Source: Echinarachnius parma (lineage: Eukaryota > Echinodermata > Echinoidea > Clypeasteroida > Echinarachniidae). From it: a stretch of 64,000 nucleotides of DNA. The translations under genes were made by a program, and so were the position numbers. The stretch lies in NCBI GenBank assembly GCA_037951105.1, contig JBAMJV010007467.1:1-64000 (forward strand). Reading direction: 5' to 3'. Below the pieces are notes generated by a model, which worked only from the letters and a program-made list of their open reading frames with translations, had not been told where the DNA came from and did no database searches. Below are positions 1 to 11,249 of the stretch, one piece after another (within the stretch, counting starts at the first letter, position 1; every line of letters begins with the position of its first letter).

Positions 1-480
1 GTGTATAATGGGTGGGTTACACCAAAGTGTCACAGGGTGGGACCCTCTTCTACTTGTACTTCATTATTATTAATAGAACTAGCTGTTGGCGCCCGTTAAA
101 CGGGCGCTCTTTGCTGCGGCAACCATTTTGCTTTTTTGAGGTGTTACTTGTCCTTTAAAGCTATATTTATGGTTATTTCGTTGCTTGTATCGCAAAATGA
201 ACGGATCGTGACACATTATTGGTCTCTGCGTCAAATATTGAGCTTGTATCACAAACTGCACGACGATCTCCAAATGAAGTATTGGTACAATGAAGAGATC
301 ATTGTGTATTTTTTAAAACTGGTATATTTTAAGCTGTTACATAATAAAAACCTGCGAACGGTTATCTCCCCCCTTTTTTAAATTTATTTATTTATTATTA
401 TTATTATTTATTTTATTTTATTTTTTTGGGGGGGAGGGAACGGGGGAGGGGGAATTAAACCTCTCCCCTATTATCGTGTC
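1..480. other. AT-rich non-coding stretch with one short palindrome
   Basis: I see no gene here. Positions 89-107 form a perfect 19-base palindrome (GCGCCCGTT, centre A, AACGGGCGC). Positions 365-425 are a T/A-rich simple sequence with ATTATT units, followed by a G-rich tract near 427-452. The open frames that cross this stretch have no recognisable protein character. Confidence 0.6.
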
Positions 481-1882
481 GCAAAACAGTTTTATCATAA
501 CACATATCCGTTTGGATACTTGTATAATTTGATAATTTGAGACCTCACCTTTTTTTCAAGTGCTTGAATATCATACAGATATAAATGGCGTAATTTCTTG
601 AGGAGCAATTAGCTCCCGGGGAAAATTTGTATCATTTCTTTATCCTGTGAACCTCTTTTGTTTAGTTTTTTGCTGCATTATAAATCAAAATGGGTCCGCA
701 ATCACCCCGTGAAAATCATCACTTATGCACACCGTATTGGAAATAATTCAGAAGATTAAGAATAATCAAAACCATGCGTTGTATTGTATCAACAGTTCCT
801 TACAACAAAATAAAACCAAACATATTATAATCAGTTATATAACCAAATTATAACAATGATACTAATACTGAACCTATCCCTAGATTTATACACGTAATTA
901 TAGCTAATTTGTTGATGTTTATTCTATCAAATTGTAGTTTAAACCATTTTGATACAATTATATGGGATGGAACACCCCCCCCCCCCCCATTCCCCACTTA
1001 CACAATACACCCGCGAAACGGTGAACCCCTCCACCCAATTTCGGCCGATAATTAAGCACCCTCTATTATTGGTGATGGATACCCCCGTTCCCCGCCTAAT
1101 AGAAAGCCTCGGAAAACAGTTACCCCGCCCCCCCCCCCCCGCCTCCCTGCTTCCCCCCCCCATCAAGTGTTCTCGGTCAACGATGCATTTTGTAAAGTAG
1201 CCCTCCCCCTCATGACTACCTACTTTCAAAATAAAAAGTGCGTTATGTTATCTCTCCCCCCCCCCCCCCCGCACACACACCCGTAATTTGAGCAAGAATA
1301 CCCCTCCCCTATTTTGGGCGAAGCCTCGGAAAACAGTTACCCCGCCCCCCCCCCCCCCGCCTCCCTGCTTCCCCCCCCCCCCATCAAGTGTTCTCGGTCA
1401 ACGATGCATTTTGTAAAGTAGCCCTCCCCCTCATGACTACCTACTTTCAAAATAAGAAAGTGCGTTATGTTATCTCTCCCCCCCCCCCCCCCCGCACACA
1501 CACCCGTAATTTGAGCAAGAATACCCCTCCCCTATTTTGGGCGATACCCCCCCCCCCCCCCCCCACGGTGGAAAACAGTAACATCCCCCGCCCCCACCAC
1601 CCCCCCCCCTCCACCACATCCCCCGGCGCCCCTGCTTATCACCAACATCCCCGTTGTCATGGTCTCGGCCTCGAAAATCTTATCGCAGAATGACGGTTAT
1701 CAGAACAGATTTGTTTTAATTCAATTAAATATGAGCATGAACAATTTGATACTCAAAACCCCATCTTTTTCCTCTTTTTTAAGTTAATGAATATTGTAAA
1801 GATATTATAAATTGCGTCATTTCTTGAGTAACACCGGCTCCCGGAGAAAACTCTAAACATTTCTTTATCCTGTCAGCCTTAT
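481..1882 (+). repeat. Two diverged direct copies (481-672 and 1680-1882) flanking a C-tract block
   Basis: The words aattTcttgag, gctcccgg.gaaaa and atttctttatcctgt occur in the same order near 590-650 and again near 1814-1872, and the upstream halves are loosely alike. The two copies are clearly diverged. They bracket the homopolymer-C block, as if the C-rich material had been inserted into, or had grown between, an old direct duplication. Confidence 0.45.
1104..1543 (+). repeat. Tandem duplication, period 217, in a poly-C block
   Basis: The unit starts aagcctcggaaaacagttac at 1104 and again at 1321, and runs through ctacctactttcaaaataa and ccgtaatttgagcaagaata to attttgggcg. The copies differ mostly in the length of four C-runs, so the duplication is recent. 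The surrounding block (about 960-1620) is dominated by C-runs of 10-19 bases, which could form i-motifs on this strand and G-quadruplexes on the other. The open frames here are proline/arginine readings of the C-runs and not genes. Confidence 0.85.
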
Positions 1883-1908
1883 TTTGTTTTGTTTATTAAT
1901 CAAAAGGA

Positions 1909-2000
1909 ATGCACATTTTCCACCTTCGAAGGGAGTATTCCAGCAAGTTGCCTGTACTGTTAGGCTCACACAGTGCTAATGAAACCCGTTCCCATTTCTC
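1909..2000 (-). repeat. SINE body fragment
   Basis: The piece around gggagtattccagcaagttgcc and cacagtgctaatgaaacccg matches, with divergence, the body of the tRNA-derived SINE that is better preserved at 41257-41611 (ggagcattccagctaggcaacc, cacagtgctaagtaactcc). Both the tRNA-like head and the tail are missing. Confidence 0.45.
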
Positions 2001-2039
2001 TGAAGCCGAGAGTATCTAAATGCATTGATTATTATTGAC

Positions 2040-2480
2040 TACTATGCTTGAGTTTGCTGTTCCTATACCAATACACCGAATTCGTATGAAAATCCCCGAA
2101 AGCAACTAAAATTAATAGACACAGCTTCGTGTACAAAATGTCTTTTCCCCTATATACCATTTGGAAAAAACCCACTGGAGACTTAATCGCTATGTAAATA
2201 AAGTATTTCTGCGGCGGGCCCTAGCCCTGAAGCTTATCGCAGACTATACCGCTATGTAAATAGGCCCTCTCCCCCATGTTCCAAATCTTTTTATGAGCCA
2301 CGGATACTAATCGCTCGAAAGGAATGCGCTCGCCATTAACGACACACCAAGGCATAGGTTGGTCTTATCCATGCAATTTTATGAGCGCGATTCAGTGTAT
2401 AAATTTACCGCAAGACCAATTAGCTGTGTAAATAAAGTCTCTGATAGAAGGGTCCAAGACCATTCCTTTTGAATATTCAT
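2040..2480 (+). repeat. Old, strongly diverged tandem block of about 200 bp
   Basis: The phrase c.ctatgtaaataaagt or ctatgtaaatagg returns at about 2190, 2252 and 2420. The stretch after 2330 (ctcgaaaggaatgcgctcgcc ... cttatccatgcaattttatgag) resembles the stretch after 2500 (ctcgaagggaactcgctcgtc ... cttatccacgcgactctatc). I read this as an ancient duplication and not as coding sequence. Confidence 0.3.
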
Positions 2481-2499
2481 AGGCCCGATATCTACAAAT

Positions 2500-2830
2500 C
2501 CCTCGAAGGGAACTCGCTCGTCGGAAAGCAGGGCTCAGTCGCGCGCGAATGATAGCTAGTCCTTATCCACGCGACTCTATCAAATCGATGGTGACTCACG
2601 GCGTCATGAGCGTCATGAATAATGAATAAATTAGACGAACTTCGGGGCCATCTGGACGTCGATCCCGACCGCGCCGGGAGTCGGGAATGCGACAGTCCGG
2701 AGCTCCGAGACCGGGCCCGTCGACGGGTCCGGGTCGCGGCGATCGAGGAGCGCCGGGAAAAGAGGAGATGCATTTTTAGAAATTGCCATTGGTAATGCAC
2801 GGGCGACCCCCCTCGTCGCGTTAGAGTATT
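2500..2830 (+). other. CpG-rich island with a short Arg-rich open frame; identity unknown
   Basis: GC and CpG content rise sharply here against an AT-rich background. On + a 56-codon frame, 2621-2791, begins ATGAATAAATTAGACGAACT and reads as a charged, Arg/Glu-rich peptide (key run RARRRVRVAAIEERREKRR). The minus frame over the same DNA (2492-2800) is Ser/Arg-rich. I recognise no family. It could be a stray exon, a CpG-rich promoter, or simply composition. Confidence 0.25.
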
Positions 2831-4925
2831 ATTAGGTATTGATTCAAATTATACTTCATATTATTTGCATAATTTAATAATTATATTACATAACACTCCT
2901 ACAAGCATTCAGAGGGTTAGCATGTTCAAAGTAAGATACAGAAGTTGACCCGAAATATACGATAGCTATAGGCCTTGACATGAACAGAAAGCATGTCACA
3001 GAATAGTTCTATTACGATGATTGAACTACTATCATCAGAGGTACAATGAACCCCCTAAATTCGTCTGTTTGCTTTTCTTCTTCCTGTTGTCCACAAATAA
3101 TCGCAATAGAAATTGGAGCGAGTCAATCTCTTTGACCTCGATAGCCGTTGGCGAAAGGTAAAGAAAGTTATTATGAATATACATATGTCTTTTCTTGATT
3201 ATGTTCACGTTTCTAAACTTAAGATACTGTCCGCCTTTTGCAAGGCAAAATACATAGGTTGCAAGATTATACTTCATATTATATATATGAACGAACATAC
3301 AATCCTAGAGCCTGCCTGACAATGTGTGGCTTAAATCCTCAACTTCGTGGAGTGACATTGATTTTACAACGTAAAAAAGGATAATCGGTCGATGTGACCG
3401 TGTTTATTTATTTTGTTTTCGTTTTTTTTTCTTTTCTGATTCACAAGCCTCCATCTGCGCATGCTCTCGCTCATCATGCTAGCTATTATAGCGGTGCTAA
3501 TTACTGATCTCTATGCAACCCTCGCTCCTTGACCGGAGTATGGCGGATTGAAAACTGTTAGCTAATTTAGGCAACTTCAATTTCACCGCTGAACAAACAT
3601 GCAGGTTATACTATGCATGCCAATAATCACAAGAACTATGCTGTACTATATAGGTCAGGCATATCAGATTGACTGATTGGCGTGGTCAGGGATTTGCCGT
3701 ACGACTGCTTAAAATATAGAATACATATCCCAGATTCGTAAAACGAAGAATTCTGTTTGTTATTTTCTCTACTCTTGAGACTTTCACCGTGGTATACATG
3801 TCAAGTTTATTCAATGATGTCACATGGATGATTTCAATATGGTTGCAATAATAGTATGGTGATTAGAGCTGGCCAAATGTATTTGGTCAAAATGACGAAC
3901 AATGAAGAGAGGACTTCTTCATCTTGTCTCATGGTTGTGTTGCTGCTATCCTATTAGCAGAATCCAAGTAACAATTATTGTTCATCTCGCGGAACTAGGC
4001 CAGCGGTATACTTCCTAAATGGAGTGGATAACCGATAACACACAAGTTCTCTATTAAATGTATTGTATTATCAAAAACTCCTAATTCCATGGTCTTATCT
4101 TCCGGACGGTACTTATACTACTTATAGTTGACGTCGTCTTTAACAAATCATCGAAGAATATCGCCTTACTGTCATTTATTGAACATGAAGAAACACGACA
4201 AAGTCTGTGACCTGTAAGCCCGTACAAGTATATGAGATACCAATTTCTGTAAATTGTGAAGGTAACATATTCGGTTTACGTAGTAGTTGGTCAAGAATAT
4301 ATATTTAAACTCAATTAAATAGAGTCGCCCGAATCGTTTCTGTACGAAGGTTTGTGAGGCTATGACTGAATATTCCGTCCACTAGTACCAATTACTACAA
4401 GGGGATGTCGTCCCACTGCACGACCATCGATGTGATGTGAAGAACAACAGAAAAAAAAGAAAAACAAATCTGTATGAACCGATAGTAACTTTACCTAAGG
4501 AAAGTTTCTTACTTAGTTAGAAATTATTTCAACACTAGTTGCTATAGAATGCGAGAGTGGACTGATCTGCTCAGTCTACTGCTGACAGGCTGATTTAGAT
4601 TGCCTGCTAGTCTGATCGCTCAAGGAGAGGCCGATCATACCCGAAAGAGCAAGTCGCAAACATGGCAAAAGGTCCGCCGCATCCCAGCATCGCCCGAAAC
4701 TGGCGTACTAATTAATCCGTTTTCGCTGGAAAAAGGATGAGCGGGCGACAAACTAAGGCCACGGTCGGGTATTCCAAACGGGCGATTATTATTGCAGATC
4801 GTGTTGTATCTGTCTGCAGATTATTACGAGTTTTAGAATGAGTAAGATGATCCCATGATATCGGACAACTATCAATAACAGGTGCATTAGGATCATGTTT
4901 TTGTTTTCTTTCTTCCTTCGGTAAT
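2831..4925. other. No gene or recognisable repeat seen
   Basis: This is AT-rich sequence without a convincing exon, splice-flanked frame, tRNA or named repeat. A TGCGCATGC word (NRF1-like) at about 3465 and a GTATGGCGG word at 3539 are isolated and have no exon beside them. Near 4640-4790 there is a slightly GC-richer patch with short open frames that I cannot assign. Confidence 0.5.
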
Positions 4926-4929
4926 CTTA

Positions 4930-5330
4930 TTCAAGTTACCGACAGGTTAGCCTCTTCGGTGCTTTTGCTTTTGTCCCATATAGGGACAAAACTGTTTAGG
5001 GATAACTTTTTGCCACAGCCATCTGATACCCATCCGCACTTGTACACTATCTCCATTCCCTGGGGAGCATTGCAGCAGGTGCTACTTTATAGTGCACTCA
5101 TGCTTTACACACCCTCATTCATGTCAAGTACTCATATCGCACCTGGGTAGGGAGCAGCAATATGGATAACGTGCCTTGCTGAAGGACACAAGTGCTGTAC
5201 TGGGGGAATCGATTTAGGATCGCACTCGGCTCCCGTGCTCGCAGTCAAGCACCTATCAGACGTATACCGAGACCCGTTTGTAATTTTAGATGTCTGATTC
5301 AAACGTAGGTTTAATAACACAGGAACGCAG
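4930..5330 (-). repeat. Diverged tRNA-derived SINE copy
   Basis: On the minus strand this shares, in order, the tRNA-like head, ttcagcaag, tgctgctc.cacccagg and the ggaatgctccccaggga body with the SINE at 41257-41611. On + the landmarks are attccctggggagcattgcag at 5054 and ggagcagcaatatggataa at 5151. The tRNA-like end (about 5210-5275 on +) is badly eroded. It is the oldest of the three longer copies in the window. Confidence 0.55.
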
Positions 5331-6895
5331 GGGTCCGTGAAAGTAGACCCAACTCCTCATGCCACGCATTTCATTAAAGAAGACGAACAACGTGTTATTG
5401 CCCATATTGGTATACGAACGATTGTGCATGTCAGCAATTCACTTATACATGTTTAGTAGCGATTGATTATAAGACGTCCGAGTGCATCAATATACGTTGA
5501 TTCATCTCCGGGACACAAACCCCCTGAAAAAAGGGGAATAATCATTCTGACACCAAGCTTCCAACATGCTTCTGTGAATATAACAATAGAGACTGGCGGG
5601 TCATAAATATGGAAAGAAAGGTCATCTGGCGACCGACCCTGTATCCACCTTCCAAGTAGCCTATCCAATAGGCATCGTGCTGTCTGGCAGGTTCTACAAC
5701 CGGTACTGTATTAAACCGCGAAAGGCTGAGTTTGAGCGGGGCAGCGCGAAGCCTATCGCCACTCGTGAACGTGAAAAGTTATATTTTCTTTTATTTACAT
5801 AGAAAATCTTCGTAGAAATGCTACGAAGCCCATATTCATATGCCACAAGACCAGGTTGATCAGCTGTTTGTGAGTGTTAGTCTTCGTTTGGAAGCTGTAA
5901 TGTAAAACCAAACGCGCAACCTTTCACAATACACTGTTAGTGGCATAGAGTAGTGGTTGTTATAGGGTCTCCGCTTCGGACTAGCGTATGCTGTATGCTG
6001 CACTGAACATACCACCGCGGTGCACCGGACCGGGTGCGGACGCGTCCATTATTTATAGGGTACGTCATTACAAAATATGTTGTTTTCTTTTAAAATAAAG
6101 AGTTGAGATTTGATATGGATGCAAAAAGGTAATTCTATGCTTTAGTTTTCATTGTAATGTATCTCATATTTTATCATTATGATAGTTATGATAATATTAA
6201 TGTCTGATACTAAATAAACCCTTAATACACGGTGGAACACGCCACCGATTAGGCATACAGTATCCACATCTAGCGATCTGATTGGTTGCTGATTTCTCTC
6301 ATGAATAGTAATGCCTTATTATCTTTGCTCATTAATAAATTACTGCGAATCCAGTGCTTAAAGGCTATATATGGAGCCAGTTTACTAGTATTTAGCTCTC
6401 TCACAGCTAGCTAGCTCGCGATCGAATAGAGAATCTCCAAGCCATATAGAGCCTTGACTAAAGGCTACCTTCCAAGCTTCCTTGTTGTATTTGGACGTAG
6501 TGGCATCAAACAATCGAAGACGCCATTATTCCTGAAGAGACCTTGCCCATTCCAGTTTCCAGCTATGTACACTTCGACACGAAAGAACAAAAGTGAGCCA
6601 ATAAAGCTGGCGAAGCCATGCACTTTAACTAAGTACTCTGTTTAGGGTCCATGGTTTAAATAACATGTCACCCTTATCGTGATGTTTGTTTCCTTCCCCG
6701 TTTTAAGACTCAATCTCCTTCCAATTATAATGAAGATTGCAGAACAAAAGTTTTATGCTTTTTGACGAATGTCCTATCTGACATAAAGGGTATGAATCCC
6801 GACATCCACAGTCTCCTTGGAGATGTTTGCTGGTCATCGGTATTGAATAGGCATATGGACTAAATAAATTCACAACCCGACATAGCACCATCATG
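5331..6895. other. No gene seen; isolated TATA-like site only
   Basis: There is no supported coding region. A TATA-like word (ctatatatgg) at 6365 is followed about 30 bases later by tctctcacagc, which would fit a core promoter, but no downstream exon is recognisable, so I do not annotate a promoter. Confidence 0.45.
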
Positions 6896-7445
6896 TGCAT
6901 CGAAAATTGAGCCTCCCAGCCTGTACACGGGAATGTGTCCGGGGAGGGGCTGGTTTGGGCTAAACGGAAACCGACCCAACACGCAAGCCGAGATACCTGG
7001 GGTGGGGTACCGATTGAGGCTTTCCCGGCGCCTCATGCCCAGCTGGCAACTGGTTTAATTTTCTCGTCATAGGTAAACCATCCAAGGCTAACCGTCGACA
7101 TTTGTCGACATGCATCTCCCTCCTGTACCCGTCGGGCGCCTTGATCGGATTAAAAATATCCGCAATGCATATATATAACATGACACATGTAGTCTGGAGG
7201 CCATCTGTCGACACCTGGATGTATCCTTTGCCTGGAGCCTATGCCTTTTTGCATTTAGGCGTTGCTCGCCCGGCAACCGAAGCCCCGAATCCCTGGCCCA
7301 CTTGAGGGGCACGGGTGGCCACGGCATTAGAGATCGATTAATATACATTACTCGTGTAACCTTCTCGATTGCGTCCTTCTTGGAGGTAGGCTGCCCGCTT
7401 GGGTTATAGTCTTCCCACCAAGCGTTATTACGGGACAAGACACGG
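6896..7445 (-). other. GC-richer segment with overlapping minus-strand frames; unrecognised
   Basis: Two minus-strand frames overlap here (7088-7438 and 6960-7214). They contain proline- and arginine-rich stretches such as WPPVPLKWARDSGLRLPGEQ and PRYLGLRVGSVSV. The second phrase resembles linker text found in front of some LINE endonucleases, but no endonuclease follows and the frames are interrupted. A decayed retroelement fragment is the best guess; a host exon cannot be excluded. Confidence 0.25.
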
Positions 7446-7474
7446 TTTCTAATTCCTCGAAGATGGCGTCAAAG

Positions 7475-7665
7475 TCCTCTTACCCCATAAAACTGGGGAA
7501 AAGTCCACCTACCCTATACAACTGGGGCAGATATCACTTACCCCATACAACTGGGGGAGAATCCACTTACCACAACTAGGGTAGATTCCACTTACACCAT
7601 ACAACTGGGGTAGATTCCACTTAACCCATACAACTGGGTTAGTGGGGTATATTCGAACGTTCCAA
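7475..7665 (+). repeat. Minisatellite, about 33-bp unit, 5-6 copies
   Basis: The unit is approximately cacttaccccatacaactgg followed by ggtagattc. Copies begin near 7479, 7509, 7535, 7568 and 7616, diverge by a few substitutions, and end at tgggttagtggggtatattc. One copy lacks several bases. Confidence 0.85.
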
Positions 7666-7699
7666 GTGGGTCATACGACTGACCCGTTGCTTGCCCTTA

Positions 7700-8050
7700 A
7701 ATAATATAAATTAATAGACAACAACAAGTTAGAAATTCTTCTCCTAGGCGCATCATACATGATGTATGTTATTACCCTGTATAGCCGAGCTGCCTGCAAG
7801 CAGGCGCATCAAGCATATCAAGGAATGGGTTCTAAAACTCCCTCCGTCTGCCCACCATAACGTTAAGCAAATCGCCGTCGATGTGGATGAAAAGAGCGGT
7901 CTACTACGGCCACCCTGTTGACCAACCAAGGCCATCCTGCTGGCCAGCCAAGCGGGTCGCTTCCTCCGACGGCCGCCTCAGCTCAGGCTTGGCCGCTCGG
8001 CCCGGGCAGGCAAAATTCTCCTCCTAGCGCTTCAGCTCCGATTCCTCTAT
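7700..8050. other. CpG-rich patch, identity unknown
   Basis: From about 7790 to 8040 the sequence is GC/CpG-rich (for example ggccgctcggcccgggcagg). A minus frame at 7753-7935 has no recognisable domain. The patch ends abruptly at both sides into AT-rich DNA, which suggests inserted material, but I see no terminal repeats. Confidence 0.25.
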
Positions 8051-8504
8051 AATCTCGTCACTCGACATAGATGCACTGTAGTCACACTAAAGAAAGATGA
8101 ATACCTATTGAGAACGTGCCCCTTTATAGGCGCGATAGCGAAGTAGCGAACTCCAGTCGTTGGAATTTTAACTACTTTGAATACCTTTTGTGATAATGCA
8201 CTGTCCGAAACACTCGGAAATGCTAACCCTCTGAATGCTTGTACGAGTGTTATGTAATAGAATTTAAGTGACATGCCTATAATGAGTTTACACGAAAGGG
8301 CACTTTGTAGAAACCTGGAAGTTTAAACAAAATGCTAGCTAAAATATAGTATCAATATAGCGAGCATAACAACAATTGTAAAACCTGCATTAATGAAATT
8401 GTGTAGACTGTAATTTTAATTAATGCTGAGTCAATATTGTCTTTAAAATAATGTACTTTGCAAGTAAATAACGTTTTAAGCGCCATCTTAACCTAAACTT
8501 GACT
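8051..8504. other. Nothing recognised
   Basis: AT-rich non-coding sequence. The minus frame at 8047-8274 has no domain character. Confidence 0.5.
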
Positions 8505-8753
8505 ATGTGACATACCCAGGATTGTTCAGGGGGGGGGGGGGGGGTCAAGTATTTTCGAGGGGGTGTCGGTGAAGATTTTTCGAACCCAAGTCCGAGATCC
8601 GTCAGAAATGTTGAGGCCGAGACCAAGACCACTAAGTTTTTAGGGGGCCGAGACCATTGGTTATATGATGGTCGAGACTACTTTAAAAGTGTTACAAAAA
8701 AAAAAGGGGGGGGGGGGGGTCAACCTCCTCCCCCTTCCCGGTACGCCTATGAT
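8505..8753. mobile_element. G-tract MITE of the GGCGTACC-ended family, short copy
   Basis: The left end reads tacccaggattgttcagggg and the right end ccggtacgcctatg, the inverted counterpart of cataggcgtacc. Inside are two G-runs (8529-8545 and 8707-8719) and words such as aggccgagaccaagaccac and ttttcgaacccaagtccgag. These match, as reverse complement, the edges of the larger element at 35488-36655. The ends resemble CAGTGGCG-type hAT termini, but the superfamily is inference. Confidence 0.55.
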
Positions 8754-8856
8754 CCATTCAATCAAGAGATACACTTCTGTTAAGCTTCCTTTAAAATAAA
8801 TCATATTTAAACGATTTCCATGTTAATTGTCTATGATTTTGATTCCTGAATTATTA

Positions 8857-9245
8857 TTAAAGAGATATTTGGGTATTGGTCAAACTTACTTCAAAACCTG
8901 CATCATTAACGGTACAAACTAACACTAATACAGAGCTATAACTAGTAGTTATAACTCCACCATGCTCGAAAGGTATACGTAATTACAAACGACTAAGTAA
9001 TTAAAACCCTGTTATCATTTTAAAAGAGCTTTTACAACTTAAGAGGGCGGTCTATAAAAACTCATTGATTTTAGCCATTTTTTAATATACAAAATTGTAC
9101 GTTTTATGTTTTGGTATAATAACTATTCAATGGAGATATCATTAACAACTATTTAAAAACCCATTTAGATTTGTTTCAAAGTAGTCTATAAGCATTTCTC
9201 ATATTTTTCTAAAAAGTCAGAATGTCCCCCGGCCGTTAAACTTTT
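8857..9245. mobile_element. TTAA-flanked MITE family 1, truncated copy
   Basis: It starts with TTAA then AGAGATATTTGGGTATTGG, a mutated version of the family end AGGGATAGTTGAGTTTTGG. It keeps the family body words taactccaccatgctcgaaa, cgactaagta and aacaactatttaaaaaccc. The far terminal repeat is absent, and a different repeat begins at about 9247. Full copies lie at 32614-33192, 40042-40621, 43032-43578, 50115-50666 and 59658-60191. Confidence 0.8.
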
Positions 9246-9640
9246 ATGTAGGTTTTCCCGTCCAATTTCGTCAAAATATCACTCACATGGTTATTAATAG
9301 CACGCAATTTATAACTGTATTCAATTTGATTTTGGGACTGTGCAATTGCCAACTTGTGCCAAACCGAATTAAAATAACACCACTCAACTTAGAAAATCGG
9401 GTGAAGAGCACTCGATTTCGTCTACACAGGTAAAATGTAGGCGTTAATACATTCCATTTCTTCTACCATCTTTGAAATGTGCGCAATCCTTTTCATCAAT
9501 TCCTTTATTTGTATTGTTTTCCTAGAACATGTAGAAAGCTACTCGCTCGATGAAAATGAAAATAAGCACTGTGTAAAGAATAGAAATATAATCAAAACAT
9601 TAAACAAGTGTTTAAAATAATATATTACATTCCAGTTAAA
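9246..9640. mobile_element. Fragment related to the TAGGTTTTCCCG inverted-repeat family
   Basis: TAGGTTTTCCCGTCCAATTT at 9249 matches the terminal repeat of the element at 57257-58211. Downstream text has the same family habit of attcaattt and aattttg phrases. The other end cannot be placed. The DNA from about 9640 to 10060 holds nothing I can name. Confidence 0.4.
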
Positions 9641-10065
9641 AAGTGAAATGTGAACAATAATTAGCAGTGTGTATCTGAAATGAAAGAATATTATAAGTCT
9701 TACAAATACAGAATAAAGAACATATAGAATTAGAAATGTGAAAACATGTGATCACTTGGGTGATCGACCAGAGCGGCTATGAAGTATTATAACACATTAG
9801 CAAATATATAAATTATTACGCCTTTGCCGGGTGGTGTAAGTATTTTTTTGAAAGCCAAGCCCCCCAAAACAAATCCCACACATACATAAACATACTCCTT
9901 CTTTTCACATTGCCTCTTTTGTCAGTGAGGGCGATTTTCCCACGAACTTGAATAGGATATGCTGAGCGGTCAACAAAAGGGTCGAGCCCTTTTTGTGCAT
10001 CTCCGGCTATAAGCTATTGACAGTTTGTGACTATTGTGTGGCATTACGTTTCACCCAAGTTAGAA

Positions 10066-11239
10066 AATAACCGTCTGGTGCATACCTTGAAAGGAAACTC
10101 GGGTTTAAGATTAACTGTATCTGGGTAAGCGTGTTATGATTTGATCGACCAGCAATTTTAAATATATTTTTCACGAAGAAACAAATAATTGACACACTAA
10201 TAAATATGCCACATCATGTATGATCCAACAACATGGCCTACATCCAATAATGAGTCCCGAGGGAGCGAAGCGACCGAGGGCTGGGGCAGAGCCAGATGGG
10301 AAGGGTTTGGGAGGGGGTATCCCCCTCGCACGGGGAAGATTTTGCATTTATATACTTGAAATGGTGCAATCTGGTGCATACCTAGAGAGGTAATTCGGGC
10401 TTAAAGGACAATGAAGTACAGACAAACTGTTGTATGCACTATAACACACTAAATAGGATGAATAATCCCTGAAAATTTGAGCACAATCGGTCGAGAAATA
10501 AGAAAACTATGGCTCTTTGAATAGAGCCTTTTATTTCTACGAGTGACTCAAATTGGCGTCGCACTCTGGCAAAGTTGTGGACTACTCCCCATACATTTTG
10601 TACACAAAAGTTCAATTTTGTTCAATTTTCTCAAAATTTATGTGAACCCTTCGTTTGAGTTCAATATATGTTTTGTAGAATGCATAACATAATCACGAGT
10701 TGGCGGAATGGAAAAATGTGATTATGAAGAAAACTGTAAAAATGGGAACATTTGTGTACAAAACGTATGGGGAGTTGTCTACACACTTATCAGAGTGCGT
10801 TGCCAATTTGAGATCCCCATAGGAATAAATGGACATCTTCAAAGAGCCATAGTTTTCTTGTTTCTTGCCCGATTTTGCTGTAACTTTCAGAGATTATTCC
10901 TCCTAATCTCTTCAAATCTACGAAACCAACATTTTGCTTGGGTTACATTGCCCTTTAATATTAAGCGTCTGAGAAAGCGTGTTATGATTTGATCGACCAG
11001 ACATTTTGAATATATGTTTCACGAAGAAAACAAATAATTTACACACTAATAAATATGCCACATCATGTATGATCCAACAACATGGCCTACAGCTAAGCAT
11101 GAGTCCCGAGGGAGCGAAGCGACCGAGGGCTGGGCTAGAGCCAGAGGGGGAGGATTTGGGAGGGGGTATCCCCTCCCACGGGGAAGATTTTGCATTTATA
11201 TACTTAAAATGGTGCAATCTGGTGCATACCTAGAGAGGA
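10066..11239 (+). repeat. Repeated 270-bp unit (10126-10400 and 10971-11239) interrupted by a MITE
   Basis: Both copies run from gcgtgttatgatttgatcga through ccacatcatgtatgatccaa, gagtcccgagggagcgaagc and ggtgcaatctggtgcatacc. A third, partial end (tctggtgcataccttgaaag) lies at 10074, so the array originally held at least three units. The unit contains the palindrome-like gaccgaggg and ccgagggagcg words and a G-rich stretch (ggtttgggagggggtatccc). The open frames inside it are not genes. Confidence 0.8.
10401..10958. mobile_element. TTAA-flanked MITE family 3
   Basis: It begins TTAAAGGACAATGAAG and ends CATTGCCCTTTAA, giving inverted ends that start at TTAA. Shared body words with the second copy at 53921-54395 include aagaaaactatggctctttg, ttcaattttctcaaaattta and cccatacattttgtacacaa. 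Inner arms are partly self-complementary. It sits between two copies of the 270-bp unit, so it inserted into that array. Confidence 0.75.
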
Positions 11240-11249
11240 ATGACACATT

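Noticed and set aside
949-1693. Open frames rich in Pro or Gly/Arg on both strands
   Set aside because: They read through runs of C; no protein-like segments outside the runs.
6360-6400. TATA-box promoter
   Set aside because: No first exon or transcript evidence downstream; TATA words are common in AT-rich DNA.
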